Assembly: GCF_012933655.1 (NCBI RefSeq)
Contig: NZ_JABBJJ010000012.1
Coordinates: forward strand, 19,892 to 83,891
Reading direction: 5' to 3'
Source of the DNA: Pyxidicoccus fallax
GTDB taxonomy: Bacteria > Myxococcota > Myxococcia > Myxococcales > Myxococcaceae
DNA: 64,000 bases
The position numbers and the translations under genes are program-made. This document shows positions 1 to 10,660 of this stretch, one piece after another. Below the pieces are notes generated by a model. The model did not search any database, was not told the origin of the DNA, and saw only the letters and a list, made by a program, of their open reading frames with translations. Each line of letters opens with the position of its first letter. Position 1 is the first letter of the stretch.

Positions 1-2
1 CC

Positions 3-2207
<2,205 letters not shown>

Positions 2208-2214
2208 GGTCACC

Positions 2215-3240
2215 GTGACACGCATGAAGAGTTCGGCCCTGCCCGGCCTCGCGCTGGCAGCGGCCTGGATGATGCTGTGGGCGACGGCCGCGGAGGCGCA
2301 GCAGGCACGGACCTCGCTCGGCGTGGGCGAGACTCGCCCGTGGGCGCGCGGAGTCGCGGCGAAGGATCAGCAGACCGCGCAGGCCCTGTTCCTGGAGGGA
2401 AACGAGCGGCTGCAGGAGTCCGTCTTCATCGAGGCCGTCCGGCAGTACGAGTGGGCGCTCAAGCACTGGAACCACCCGGCCATCCACTACAACCTGGCGC
2501 TGGCGCTGATGAACCTGGACCGGCCAGTGGAGGTCCACAAGCACCTGGTGGCTGCGATTGAGCATGGGCCGGAGCCGCTGGATACGGGACGGTACGAGCA
2601 CGCGCTCAGCTACAAGGCGCTCATCGAGAAGCAGCTCGCGTGGCTGGAGGTGACGTGTGACGTCCCCGGCGCCACGGTGACGCTGAATGGCCAGTCGCTG
2701 TTCTCGGCTCCGGGGCAGTTCAAGGGGCTGGTGCGGCCGGGCATGTACAGCCTCGTCGCGCTCAAGGGGGGTTATCTGCCGACGGAGAAGGGCCAGCCCG
2801 TCATGCCGGGGGAGAAGGTGCAGGTTCAGCTCAAGCTGTACACCTCGGACGAGGTCACTCAGTACCGCCGACGGTGGTCTTCCTGGCTTCCCTGGTCGGT
2901 GGTAGGCGCGGGAATGGCGGTAGCCGGAGGCGGCGCGCTCCTCCACATGAATGCTCACGACCGGCTCGACGCGTTCGACACGGAAGTCCGTGGCTGCAGT
3001 CAGGGCTGCCCCCCAGGACCGGGGCTCGTGAGGCTGCGGACCCAGGCCAATACCCTTCAGAACATCGCGGTGGGTTCGTATGTCCTGGGCGGTGCCGCGC
3101 TGACCACGGGCGCGGTGTTGCTCTATCTCAATCGCGCACAGCCCTACCGCATCAACCCGGACGACCCCAGCCAGACGATGCTCGTCACACCGCTCGTTGG
3201 GGCCGGCTCAGGTGGTGTGCTGGGAACGTTCCAGTTTTGA
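2215..3240 (+). CDS. PEGA-domain protein with TPR-like region, exported and membrane-anchored
   Basis: 341 residues. The GTG at 2215 is preferred because GAGG lies 5 nt upstream; ATG 2224 is the alternative. A signal peptide (MKSSALPGLALAAAW..., cleavage near AEA-QQ) is followed by a TPR-like helical region (QALFLEGNERLQE; AIHYNLALALMNL). A PEGA domain lies at about bases 2647-2850 (VTCDVPGATVTLNG, then GMYSLVALKGGY). A C-terminal pair of hydrophobic helices (WLPWSVVGAGMAVAGGGALL and a Gly/Ala-rich one after base 3060) flanks a short loop with two cysteines. PEGA domains are surface-exposed beta modules common beside myxobacterial kinases. Its place directly after the kinase-STAND gene suggests it is a periplasmic partner of that kinase. 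That role is inferred. Confidence 0.85.
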   Translation: MTRMKSSALPGLALAAAWMMLWATAAEAQQARTSLGVGETRPWARGVAAKDQQTAQALFLEGNERLQESVFIEAVRQYEWALKHWNHPAIHYNLALALMNLDRPVEVHKHLVAAIEHGPEPLDTGRYEHALSYKALIEKQLAWLEVTCDVPGATVTLNGQSLFSAPGQFKGLVRPGMYSLVALKGGYLPTEKGQPVMPGEKVQVQLKLYTSDEVTQYRRRWSSWLPWSVVGAGMAVAGGGALLHMNAHDRLDAFDTEVRGCSQGCPPGPGLVRLRTQANTLQNIAVGSYVLGGAALTTGAVLLYLNRAQPYRINPDDPSQTMLVTPLVGAGSGGVLGTFQF

Positions 3241-3250
3241 GGAGGCCCCC

Positions 3251-4732
3251 GTGAATCGAGAACTCCCATTCCTGCTCGGACGCACTCTGCTGGCCATCCT
3301 CTGCCTTCCGTTCCTGTCCTGCATCCAGTCCGACAGCATCACCTGCCCCTCGGGACTGCTCTGTGCCCCCGACATGAAGTGCGCTGCCAGTCAGGATGTG
3401 TGCATCCGTAACGATTGCGGCGACGGGGACATCCAGTTCCAGTTCGACGAAGTATGTGACGACGGGAATATCATCGATGGTGATGGCTGCAGTCATGACT
3501 GCAAGTCAGAGGAGGTCTGTGGAAACGGCATCGTGGACACCGCCGCGCTCGAGAAATGTGACGATGGTAACGAGGAGGATGGTGATGGCTGCAGCGCCGA
3601 TTGCAAGTCAGACGAATTGTGCGGTAATCGCATCATCGATGTCGGCGTTGATGAGATGTGCGACGACGGCAACGAGGAGGATGGTGATGGTTGTAGCGCC
3701 GATTGCTTGTCCAATGAGATCTGCGGCAACAACGTTGTCGACTACGACGAGGGCTGCGACGATGGCAATCACGTGGATGGCGACGGCTGCAGCGCGGATT
3801 GTCGATCCGATGAGGTATGCGGCAATGAGGTCGTCGATGACAACGAGGTGTGCGACGACGGCAACGAAGAGAGTGGTGATGGGTGCAGCGCGAATTGTCA
3901 ATCCAAGGAACTCTGCGGCAATGGCATCGTCGATGTGAAAGAAGCGTGCGACGACGGAAACGAGGTGAGCAAGGACGGCTGCAGCGCTGATTGCCGCTTG
4001 GAGGTGGGCTGCGGCAACAGCGTGCTGAATCCCGGCGAGGAATGTGACGACGGCAACAGCTCCAATGAAGACGACTGCTTGTCGTCGTGTGTCCTGGCCA
4101 CATGTGGAGATGGGTATGAGGACCAATTCGGTCCGGAGACCGAGGAGTGCGACGACGGCAATGCCCTTGCCTGTGGCACTTGCTCAAAAGACTGCCAGAC
4201 CGACCAGGAGTCCAGCGTCGCTACGGGGTCCATCAAAACCATCCCGGGAAATCAGATTTCAGATGGCGAGGTATTTTCCATCAGCGATGGCCGCATCCGG
4301 CTGTTCTTCGAGTTCAACAAGATATTCGGGGCGCATGGTGCACATATTCCGGTCGGGATTAGTGACGTTACAAGTGCATCCGGTGTAGCCACCGCCGTGG
4401 AGAAGGCCATCCAGAGCGTGAGTTCGGAGGATGCCTCCGAAGCCGGGAAATTGAACCTCGTGGCCAGGGTGGAGCCCGCTGAAAGCGATGTCGTGTATCT
4501 GGAGAACGCGACTCCTGGCACCCATGGGAACCAGCTCATCATCGAGTCCGTCAATGACCAGGAGTTCCAGGTAACAAGCATGAGTGATGGCGGGGGCCAT
4601 GACTGCCCGAAGGACACCGCCTGCTCGGCCGACGACGACTGTGCTGGAGACGGACATGGTGGGATGGGCGTATGTGAGAAGCGAGGCCAGCAGCGGGTCG
4701 GGCAGTGCATCATTTCACGCCCCCGCAACTGA
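3251..4732 (+). CDS. Cysteine-rich lipoprotein with eight DUF4215 repeats
   Basis: 493 residues. The GTG at 3251 is supported by GAGGAGG six bases upstream; the open frame extends further 5' only as read-through of the previous gene. The lipobox LPFLSC makes it a probable lipoprotein. Eight consecutive repeats of about 31-37 residues follow the pattern CGN..(I/V)(V/I)D...(E)CDDGN...GDGCS..C, which is the DUF4215 (Myxococcus cysteine-rich) repeat. The Asp-rich CDDGN and DGDGC loops look like metal (probably calcium) sites and the cysteines should pair. The last repeats are more divergent. The C-terminal 160 residues are an unrecognised beta-type domain plus a short Cys-rich end ([14 protein letters not shown]). 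Base composition is visibly less G+C-rich than in neighbours. It is the third gene of the kinase-STAND operon and a candidate extracellular adhesion or ligand partner. Confidence 0.88.
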   Translation: MNRELPFLLGRTLLAILCLPFLSCIQSDSITCPSGLLCAPDMKCAASQDVCIRNDCGDGDIQFQFDEVCDDGNIIDGDGCSHDCKSEEVCGNGIVDTAALEKCDDGNEEDGDGCSADCKSDELCGNRIIDVGVDEMCDDGNEEDGDGCSADCLSNEICGNNVVDYDEGCDDGNHVDGDGCSADCRSDEVCGNEVVDDNEVCDDGNEESGDGCSANCQSKELCGNGIVDVKEACDDGNEVSKDGCSADCRLEVGCGNSVLNPGEECDDGNSSNEDDCLSSCVLATCGDGYEDQFGPETEECDDGNALACGTCSKDCQTDQESSVATGSIKTIPGNQISDGEVFSISDGRIRLFFEFNKIFGAHGAHIPVGISDVTSASGVATAVEKAIQSVSSEDASEAGKLNLVARVEPAESDVVYLENATPGTHGNQLIIESVNDQEFQVTSMSDGGGHDCPKDTACSADDDCAGDGHGGMGVCEKRGQQRVGQCIISRPRN

Positions 4733-4771
4733 CCATTGCGCCCCGCCCCCGTCCCTCTATCCTGCGCCGCC

Positions 4772-5809
4772 ATGGCAACCCACTTCGACCCCAGCGCCGC
4801 CGCCCAGCCGGGTTCCGGCGTCTTCGGCCTTCCGCACACGCCGGACGAGGCCCATGTCGTCCTCATCCCCGTCCCCTTCGAGGCCACCACCAGCTACGGC
4901 GGTGGCACCTCCGAGGGCCCCGCCGCCGTCCTCGACGCCAGCCGGCAGGTGGACCTCTTCGACGTGGAGACCGGCCGCCCCTATGAGCGCGGCATCGCCA
5001 TGCTCCCCGAGCCCCAGGAGCTGCGCGACTGGAACACCCGCGCCAAGGAGCGCGCCCAGGTCGTCATCGAGGCCGGCGGCATCCACTCCGGCGCCCCCGA
5101 GCTGCTCAAGGCCGCTAGTGACGTCAACGCCCTCTGCGACCAGATGAACGAGCACGTCTACCGCACCGCCAAGCACTGGCTCGACCAGGGCAAGCGCGTG
5201 GGTGCCGTCGGCGGAGACCACTCCATCTCCTTCGGCATCATCCGCGCCCACGCCGAGAAGTACCCCGGCCTCGGCGTGCTCCACCTCGACGCCCACGCCG
5301 ACCTGCGCGTGGCCTACGAGGGCTTCACCTGGTCCCACGCCTCCATCATGTACAACGTCGCCGAGCGCATCCCCGGCATGAAGACGCTCGTCCAGGTCGG
5401 TCTGCGCGACATGAGCCAGGAGGAGCACCGCTACATCGAGGACTCCAAGGGCCGCATCCACGGCTTCTTCGACTCGGTCCTCCAGAACCGCCGCTTCGAC
5501 GGCGTGCCCTGGAACCGTCAGGTGGACGAAATCGTCGCGCTGCTCCCGCAGCAGGTCTACCTGTCCTTCGACATCGACGGGCTCGACCCCGTCCTCTGCC
5601 CCCACACCGGCACCCCGGTGCCCGGCGGCCTCTCCTTCCCCGAGGCCGTCGCCCTCATCTCCGGCGTCGTCCGCTCCGGCCGCACCATCGTCGGCTTCGA
5701 CCTCACCGAGGTCTCCCCGGATCCGGAAGGCGGCGAGTGGGACGGCAACGTCGGCGCCCGCCTCCTCTACAAGATGATTGGCTGGATGCTGAAGTCCCAG
5801 CGGGCCTGA
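4772..5809 (+). CDS. Agmatinase/arginase family ureohydrolase
   Basis: 345 residues from ATG 4772. It belongs to the ureohydrolase fold that hydrolyses a guanidino or formimino group using two Mn ions. All metal-ligand motifs are present: GGDHSIS (His), HLDAHADLR (Asp-x-His-x-Asp) and SFDIDGLDP (Asp-x-Asp). The opening VVLIPVPFEATTSYGGGTSEGP is also typical. Compared with E. coli SpeB it carries an extra helical segment of about 30 residues before GGDHS (around NALCDQMNEHVYRTAKHW), as in the long agmatinase-like subgroup. The substrate (agmatine, guanidinobutyrate or another guanidine) cannot be fixed from sequence. It is 39 nt downstream of the DUF4215 gene but functionally unrelated to it. 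Confidence 0.88.
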   Translation: MATHFDPSAAAQPGSGVFGLPHTPDEAHVVLIPVPFEATTSYGGGTSEGPAAVLDASRQVDLFDVETGRPYERGIAMLPEPQELRDWNTRAKERAQVVIEAGGIHSGAPELLKAASDVNALCDQMNEHVYRTAKHWLDQGKRVGAVGGDHSISFGIIRAHAEKYPGLGVLHLDAHADLRVAYEGFTWSHASIMYNVAERIPGMKTLVQVGLRDMSQEEHRYIEDSKGRIHGFFDSVLQNRRFDGVPWNRQVDEIVALLPQQVYLSFDIDGLDPVLCPHTGTPVPGGLSFPEAVALISGVVRSGRTIVGFDLTEVSPDPEGGEWDGNVGARLLYKMIGWMLKSQRA

Positions 5810-5822
5810 AGCACCCCCGGCC

Positions 5823-6833
5823 TCAGCCCCTCGGCAAGAGCAGGCTGAACGTCGAGCCGTGGCCGGGCCGGGACACCGCGGACAGCGCGCCTCCATGCAG
5901 GCGCGCCAGCTCCGATGCCACGTGCAGCCCCAGGCCGGCGATGCCCGCCGGCCCCGACTGGAATGGCGTGAAGAGCCGGGGAACCTCCTCCTCCGGGAAG
6001 CCCGGCCCCACGTCCTTCACCTGCACCGTCACCAGCGAGCGCGAGGCCTGCATCTCCACCTTCACCTCGCCCCGGCCGCCGTTCTGGCTCACCGCGTTCG
6101 CCAGCAGCACGTCGAAAATCTGACGGACGCGCTCCGGGTCGAACCGCACGGACACCGGCTCCGACGGCGCCACCAGCGCCACCGGCGCCCGCACCTTCCA
6201 GGACGTCACCGCGTCCCGCAGGTGCTGCGCCAGGTCCGCCTCCACCGGCTGGAGCGCCAGCCCCCCCGCCGCCAGCCGCGCCACGTCCTTCAGGTTGCGG
6301 CCCAGCGCCTCCAGCGACTGGAGCTGCGCCTCCAGCGACGACAGCGCCGAGCGGTCCACCGCCGGTGCCGCCTCCAGCCGCTTGAGCTGCTCGCGCGCCG
6401 TGTCCACCGGGCCCTGGAGCGTCTGCGCCACCCACTGGCCCAGCACCTCCACCGGGGAGTCCGTGTTCACCGTCCGCGGCGCCGGCGCGGCGGCCAGCGA
6501 CTGGCGGATGACCGACTCGAAGTCGGTGATTTCGAAGGGCTTGTGCAGGAAGGCCGAGGCCTCCGGCGCCCCCTGCGGCAGCACGGCGCTCAGCAGGATG
6601 ATGGGCACGTCCTTGAGCTGCTCCTCCTGCTTCAGGCGGCGGCACAGCTCCACGCCGCTCAGGCGCGGCATCATGTGGTCCGTCACCACCAGCTGTGGCC
6701 GGCGCGCGCGGGCGAGCCCCAGCGCCTCCTCGCCGTCACGGGCCCTCAGGACGTCGTGGCCCAGGTCTTCCACCACCTGGCTGAGAACCTCCAACACCGC
6801 TGGTTCGTCGTCCGCGACCAGGACGAGACTCAT
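5823..6833 (-). CDS. Receiver-ATPase signalling protein; histidine kinase-like without the phospho-acceptor His
   Basis: 336 residues, soluble. Residues 1-115 are a receiver domain with an intact acidic pocket (ADDE), phospho-acceptor Asp52 (VTDHMMP) and Lys98 (HKPF). Residues about 125-195 form two helices where a kinase dimerisation domain should be. The expected H-box reads VAQTLQGP (residues 135-142), with Gln137 where histidine is expected, and no histidine occurs between residues 121 and 203. A HATPase_c domain follows with N box DVLLANAVSQNGG, G1 VKDVGPGFP and G2 GIAGLGLHVASELA. The protein can probably bind ATP and receive phosphate but not autophosphorylate at the usual site. It may act as an allosteric partner of another kinase. 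It is divergent from the HtrA gene. Confidence 0.85.
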   Translation of the reverse strand: MSLVLVADDEPAVLEVLSQVVEDLGHDVLRARDGEEALGLARARRPQLVVTDHMMPRLSGVELCRRLKQEEQLKDVPIILLSAVLPQGAPEASAFLHKPFEITDFESVIRQSLAAAPAPRTVNTDSPVEVLGQWVAQTLQGPVDTAREQLKRLEAAPAVDRSALSSLEAQLQSLEALGRNLKDVARLAAGGLALQPVEADLAQHLRDAVTSWKVRAPVALVAPSEPVSVRFDPERVRQIFDVLLANAVSQNGGRGEVKVEMQASRSLVTVQVKDVGPGFPEEEVPRLFTPFQSGPAGIAGLGLHVASELARLHGGALSAVSRPGHGSTFSLLLPRG

Positions 6834-7079
6834 GCTTCCACTCCCTCGGCTTCAGCGCGCGGCCTGTCACCGCGCGCCGCCAGGATAACGACCCACCCCC
6901 ACGGCATACCGTCACCGCTGGGCAGGCACGCATCCCGGAGATGCACTCGTTCACGGATGAGCGGACTGATCTATGAAGAGCGGCGTACCGTCACCAGGGC
7001 CCGCCGGGTTGCTTGCGGCGTTCCCGACAGTCGGGGTGTCCTTCACCCGACATTTCCTGGTGGCGCATGGAGGGTTGGC

Positions 7080-8429
7080 ATGAAGGCTGGAGTCATGAAG
7101 TGGAGCCTGCTGATGGTGGCGTTGCTGGCCTCGGGCCCGGCGAGCGCGGACCTGGCCCGGCGCCGGGACGCCATCGTCGAGGTCGTCCAGAAGGTCTCCC
7201 CCGCCGTCGTCTACATCGGCACCGAGCAGGAGGTGGAGTCGCGCTTCCGCGGCCGGCGCTCGCCGCTGGAGGAGTTCTTCGGCGGCTTCGGCGGGAACGA
7301 GGAGCGGCGCGAAAAGATTGAAGGCTTGGGCAGCGGCGCCATCATCGACCCGTCCGGCATCATCGTGACCAATGACCACGTCATCCGCGGCGCCTCCGCC
7401 ATCCACGTGGTGCTGGCGGATGGGCGCTCGCTCGAGGCGGAGGTCATCGGCAGCGACGCGGCGAACGACCTGGCCGTCCTCAAGGTCAACGCGAAGGCGC
7501 CGCTGCCGGTGGCGAAGCTGGGCACCAGCTCGGACCTGATGATTGGCGAGACGGTGGTGGCCATCGGCAGCCCGTTCGGCCTGAGCAAGACGGTGACGGC
7601 GGGCGTGGTGTCCGCCGTGGGCCGCACCTTCCGCGCGGACGGGCGCGTGTACAACGACTTCGTCCAGACGGACGCGGCCATCAACCCCGGCAACTCGGGC
7701 GGCCCGCTGCTCAACGTGGACGGGGAAATCATCGGCATCAACACCGCCATCTTCGGCGGCGGCGCGCAGGGCATCGGCTTCGCGATTCCCGCGGACAAGG
7801 TGCGCCGCATCGTCGACGAGCTGACCCGCTTCGGGAAGGTGCGCCCCGCCTGGGTGGGCATCGACGCGATGGACCTGTCGCCCCGCGTGGCCCGGCAGCT
7901 CGGGTGGGACCGCTCCTACGGCGCGCTCGTGACGGCGGTGGAGCCCGACAGCCCCGCGGAGAAGGCCGGCGTGAAGCGCGGAGACGTGGTGGCCGAATTG
8001 GGCGGCTCGCGCATCGAGGATGCCGAGGACTTCGACACCCGCGTGCGCGGCTACCCCGCCCGCTCCTCCTTCCCCCTGGTCCTCTTCCGCGAGGGCGGAA
8101 TGCGTACCGTTCAGGTCACGCCGGTGGAGTTCCCCGCTCGCATGGTCGAGGGGCTGGCGTGGGAGCGGCTCGGACTGAGAGTGAAGGACGGACGGGGGGC
8201 GCTGATCATCTCGGGCGTGCGCCCGGGCTCGGTGGCGGCCGAGGTGGGGCTGGAGCCGGGAGACGCCATCCTGCGGGTGAACAACCAGCCGGTGACCACG
8301 GCGGAGGCGTTCCGGGAGGCGCTGCTGACGGCGCGACGCGGACGGAGCGTGTTGCTCCTGGTCCGGCGCGGACGGTACGGCTACCACATCACCCTGCCCT
8401 TCGAGCAGGACGCGGGACAGCGCCTCTAG
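7080..8429 (+). CDS. HtrA/DegP-type periplasmic serine protease with two PDZ domains
   Basis: 449 residues. ATG 7080 has GGAGGG six bases upstream; the open frame extends far upstream only because of high G+C. A signal peptide (MKWSLLMVALLASGPASA) precedes a trypsin-like domain. The catalytic triad is His100 (VTNDHVIRG), Asp130 (ANDLAVLKV) and Ser206 (NPGNSGGPLL). PDZ1 lies at about residues 255-345 (PAWVGIDAMDLSP; SPAEKAGVKRGD) and PDZ2 at about 355-445 (VRPGSVAAEVGLEPGDAIL). This is the usual DegP/DegQ architecture, acting in envelope protein quality control. The Q-linker after the first strand (FRGRRSPLEEFFGGFGG) resembles the LA loop. A GC-rich hairpin lies downstream. Confidence 0.93.
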   Translation: MKAGVMKWSLLMVALLASGPASADLARRRDAIVEVVQKVSPAVVYIGTEQEVESRFRGRRSPLEEFFGGFGGNEERREKIEGLGSGAIIDPSGIIVTNDHVIRGASAIHVVLADGRSLEAEVIGSDAANDLAVLKVNAKAPLPVAKLGTSSDLMIGETVVAIGSPFGLSKTVTAGVVSAVGRTFRADGRVYNDFVQTDAAINPGNSGGPLLNVDGEIIGINTAIFGGGAQGIGFAIPADKVRRIVDELTRFGKVRPAWVGIDAMDLSPRVARQLGWDRSYGALVTAVEPDSPAEKAGVKRGDVVAELGGSRIEDAEDFDTRVRGYPARSSFPLVLFREGGMRTVQVTPVEFPARMVEGLAWERLGLRVKDGRGALIISGVRPGSVAAEVGLEPGDAILRVNNQPVTTAEAFREALLTARRGRSVLLLVRRGRYGYHITLPFEQDAGQRL

Positions 8430-8448
8430 AACAAAAGGCGCAATCGCG

Positions 8449-8472
8449 GCGGGCCCGGATTTCTGGGCCCGC
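8449..8472 (+). terminator. Hairpin downstream of the HtrA-type protease gene
   Basis: GCGGGCCC (8449-8456) and GGGCCCGC (8465-8472) form an 8-bp GC stem with an 8-nt loop (GGATTTCT), 20 nt after the protease stop codon. There is no T tract, as is common in high-GC genomes. It could end transcription before the pseudokinase gene or simply mark the boundary. Confidence 0.45.
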
Positions 8473-8487
8473 GCGAGTCGCACTAGC

Positions 8488-10620
8488 ATGGGGGGTATGA
8501 GTTCGGTCCGTTACCAGTCCCTCAGCCCCCTGGGCGCTGGCGAAGGCTCGCGTGCCTTCCTTGGCCTCGCCCTGGAGGACGGCGCGCCCCCCCGCCCCGT
8601 GGTGCTCATCTGGGCGCCGCAGGAGATTGTCCAGAACCCGGAGATGACGGCGAAGCTGACGCGCGAGACAGCGCGTGCGCTCGTCTTCGAGCACCCCAAC
8701 ATCCTCCGCGTCCACGGCCTGGCCGCGCAGGACGGCGGGCTGGCTCGCGTCACCGAGTTCGCCGATGGCGAGCCGCTGCGCCGCCTGTTGGAAGTGCATC
8801 CGCGCCTGCCGCCGCAGTTCGCCGCGTTGGTCATCGCCGACGCGGCCATGGGCCTGCACTACGCGCACATGGCCGGCAATGACGACGGCACGCCGCTGGT
8901 GCACGGAGACGTCCGGCCCGAGACGCTGATGATCTCCTTCGGCGGCGTCACGAAGGTGACGGGCTACGGCGCGCTCGGCGTGGCTCCGCGCGAGCGTGAC
9001 GGCAAGCGCGTGAAGAACCGCCGCAAGTACAGCGCTCCGGAGCAGTTGCTGGGTGGACGCGAGGCCGTCAACGTCCAGTCCGACGTGTTCCTGCTGGGGC
9101 TCGTGCTGCACGAGGCGCTGTCCGGGAAGATGCCGTTCAAGGAGACGGCGGACCCGGACAAGGCGGTGCTCAACCGCTCGCTGCCGCCGCTGCCGCAGGA
9201 CGTGCCGCTGAAGATCGACGCGGTGGTGCGCAAGGCGACCACGAAGCGCGCGTATGACCGGTACACGTCGGCGCTCGCGTTCCGTGAGGCGCTGGTCGAG
9301 GCCGTGGGCACGCTGCCCACGCATGCGCAGTTCGCGGAGTTCATCGCCAAGGCCTTCCCTCCCGAGAGCGAGGCGCGGGCGTCGCGGCGGCGCATCATCG
9401 AGGCGGGTATCGCGGACGTGCTGCAGAAGGCCGGCGTGTCGCCTCCGATCGTGGCCGAGTTCCTTGCTCGCGGCGTGCTGCCAGCCGGCGCGCTGCCGGC
9501 GAAGTGGCCGGAGCTTGCGGGACAGCTCGCCGTGTCGGGCCCGGTGAACATGGGCGGCGGCATGGTGGTGGAGGTGCCTTCCGCCAACGTCGCGCCGACG
9601 ACGGGCTCGCACGCGCAGGTGGCTCCGGCTGCCGCGGCTCAGGGGCCCGCGAGTGGGTCTCATGCGCAGGTGCCGGCGGCTGCATCGCAGGGCCCGGCCA
9701 GTGGGTCTCACGCGCAGGTAGCGGCTTCGGCTCAGGGGCCGGCCAGTGGGTCGCACGCGCAGGTGCCGGCGGCTTCCTCTCAGGGGCCTGTGACCGGGTC
9801 TCATGCACAGGTGCCTGCTTCGGCACAGGGCCCGGCCAGCGGGTCTCATGCGCAGGTTCCGGCGGCTTCGCAGGGTCCGGCCAGCGGGTCTCATGCGCAG
9901 GTGCCGGCGGTGGCTTCGCAGGGCCTGGCCAGCGAGCCGGCGGCGACGCAGTCCCCTGCTGCCGGTGCGCCGGCCCCGATTCCGGTGCCTCCTTCGGCGC
10001 AGAAGCCTTCGCGTGCCTGGGTGGGGCTGGTGGTCGCGGGCCTCGTGCTGACGCTCGGCGCGGCGGCCGTGGTGCTCAAGCGGCTGCCTTCCAACATCGA
10101 GGCCGAGGTCGATGCGGGTGACCCGCTGGCGGCCGTCACGCCCTCGGACGCTCTCGCCGACGCGGGGACGGATGCGGGCATCCAGTTCGTGAAGGCCGAC
10201 ACGGGCATCCTGGACCTCACGGTGGAGCCTCGCGTGGAGGCGTCGGTGCCGGGGACGTACCTCGGACGCACGCCGCTGTCGGCCACCCTGCCCGCGGGCA
10301 AGCATGTGCTGACGCTCAGCAATCCGGTGCTCGGCATCCAGGTGACTCGGAACATCACGGTGCCGGTGGGTGGGCGGACCGCGCAGCAGATCTTCCTCAA
10401 CAAGGGCTTCGCCACCGTGCGCGCGCCCGAGGGTGCCATCGTCACCATCGACGGCCGCCTCGTGGGAGCCGCTCCCGTCGAGGAGCTGGACCTGTACGAG
10501 GGCACGCACCAGCTCCTCGTCGTGGTGAACAACGCGCGCTGGACGCGGACCTTCAAGATCGAGCCCGGTCAGCGCGTCAACTTCGACGTCGAGTTCGAGC
10601 AGCCGCCCGAGGCGGAGTGA
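8488..10620 (+). CDS. Ser/Thr pseudokinase with Pro/Ala repeat linker, membrane helix and PEGA domain
   Basis: 710 residues (ATG 8488; ATG 8497 also possible). The N-terminal 270 residues have a protein-kinase fold, but the active site is broken. The VAIK lysine is Trp (VVLIW). The catalytic loop reads HGDVRPETLM near residue 139, so Asp is kept but Lys and Asn are lost. DFG is replaced by GYG at 159-161. A normal APE-like segment follows (KYSAPEQLLGG). After an unrecognised helical region, residues about 370-480 hold seven imperfect copies of a 15-18-residue unit, (S/T)GSHAQV followed by a Pro/Ala-rich part. Then come a transmembrane helix (WVGLVVAGLVLTLGAAAVVL) and a periplasmic PEGA domain (LDLTVEPRVEASVPGTYLG and following). 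It is likely a non-catalytic signalling scaffold crossing the inner membrane. Confidence 0.88.
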   Translation: MGGMSSVRYQSLSPLGAGEGSRAFLGLALEDGAPPRPVVLIWAPQEIVQNPEMTAKLTRETARALVFEHPNILRVHGLAAQDGGLARVTEFADGEPLRRLLEVHPRLPPQFAALVIADAAMGLHYAHMAGNDDGTPLVHGDVRPETLMISFGGVTKVTGYGALGVAPRERDGKRVKNRRKYSAPEQLLGGREAVNVQSDVFLLGLVLHEALSGKMPFKETADPDKAVLNRSLPPLPQDVPLKIDAVVRKATTKRAYDRYTSALAFREALVEAVGTLPTHAQFAEFIAKAFPPESEARASRRRIIEAGIADVLQKAGVSPPIVAEFLARGVLPAGALPAKWPELAGQLAVSGPVNMGGGMVVEVPSANVAPTTGSHAQVAPAAAAQGPASGSHAQVPAAASQGPASGSHAQVAASAQGPASGSHAQVPAASSQGPVTGSHAQVPASAQGPASGSHAQVPAASQGPASGSHAQVPAVASQGLASEPAATQSPAAGAPAPIPVPPSAQKPSRAWVGLVVAGLVLTLGAAAVVLKRLPSNIEAEVDAGDPLAAVTPSDALADAGTDAGIQFVKADTGILDLTVEPRVEASVPGTYLGRTPLSATLPAGKHVLTLSNPVLGIQVTRNITVPVGGRTAQQIFLNKGFATVRAPEGAIVTIDGRLVGAAPVEELDLYEGTHQLLVVVNNARWTRTFKIEPGQRVNFDVEFEQPPEAE
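9597..9935 (+). repeat. Seven imperfect coding repeats (GSHAQV units) in the pseudokinase linker
   Basis: Seven tandem copies of a 45-54-bp unit encode GSHAQV followed by a Pro/Ala/Ser/Gln stretch (for example PAAASQGPA). They lie between the kinase-like domain and the membrane helix. Near-identical DNA units such as those coding SGSHAQVPAA suggest expansion by slippage or recombination. Confidence 0.8.
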
Positions 10621-10630
10621 GCCCGCTGGA

Positions 10631-10660
10631 GCCCCGCGCCGTCCGTCCGAGGCGCGGGGT
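10631..10660. terminator. Bidirectional terminator-like hairpin between convergent genes
   Basis: CCCCGCGCC (10632-10640) and GGCGCGGGG (10651-10659) form a perfect 9-bp stem with a 10-nt loop. It sits exactly in the 39-nt gap between the pseudokinase stop and the stop of the convergent hybrid kinase. There is no T run. Confidence 0.6.

Noticed and set aside
5859..7079. 5' extension of the HtrA reading frame
   Set aside because: It runs antisense through the receiver-ATPase gene; the true start at 7080 has ribosome site and signal peptide.
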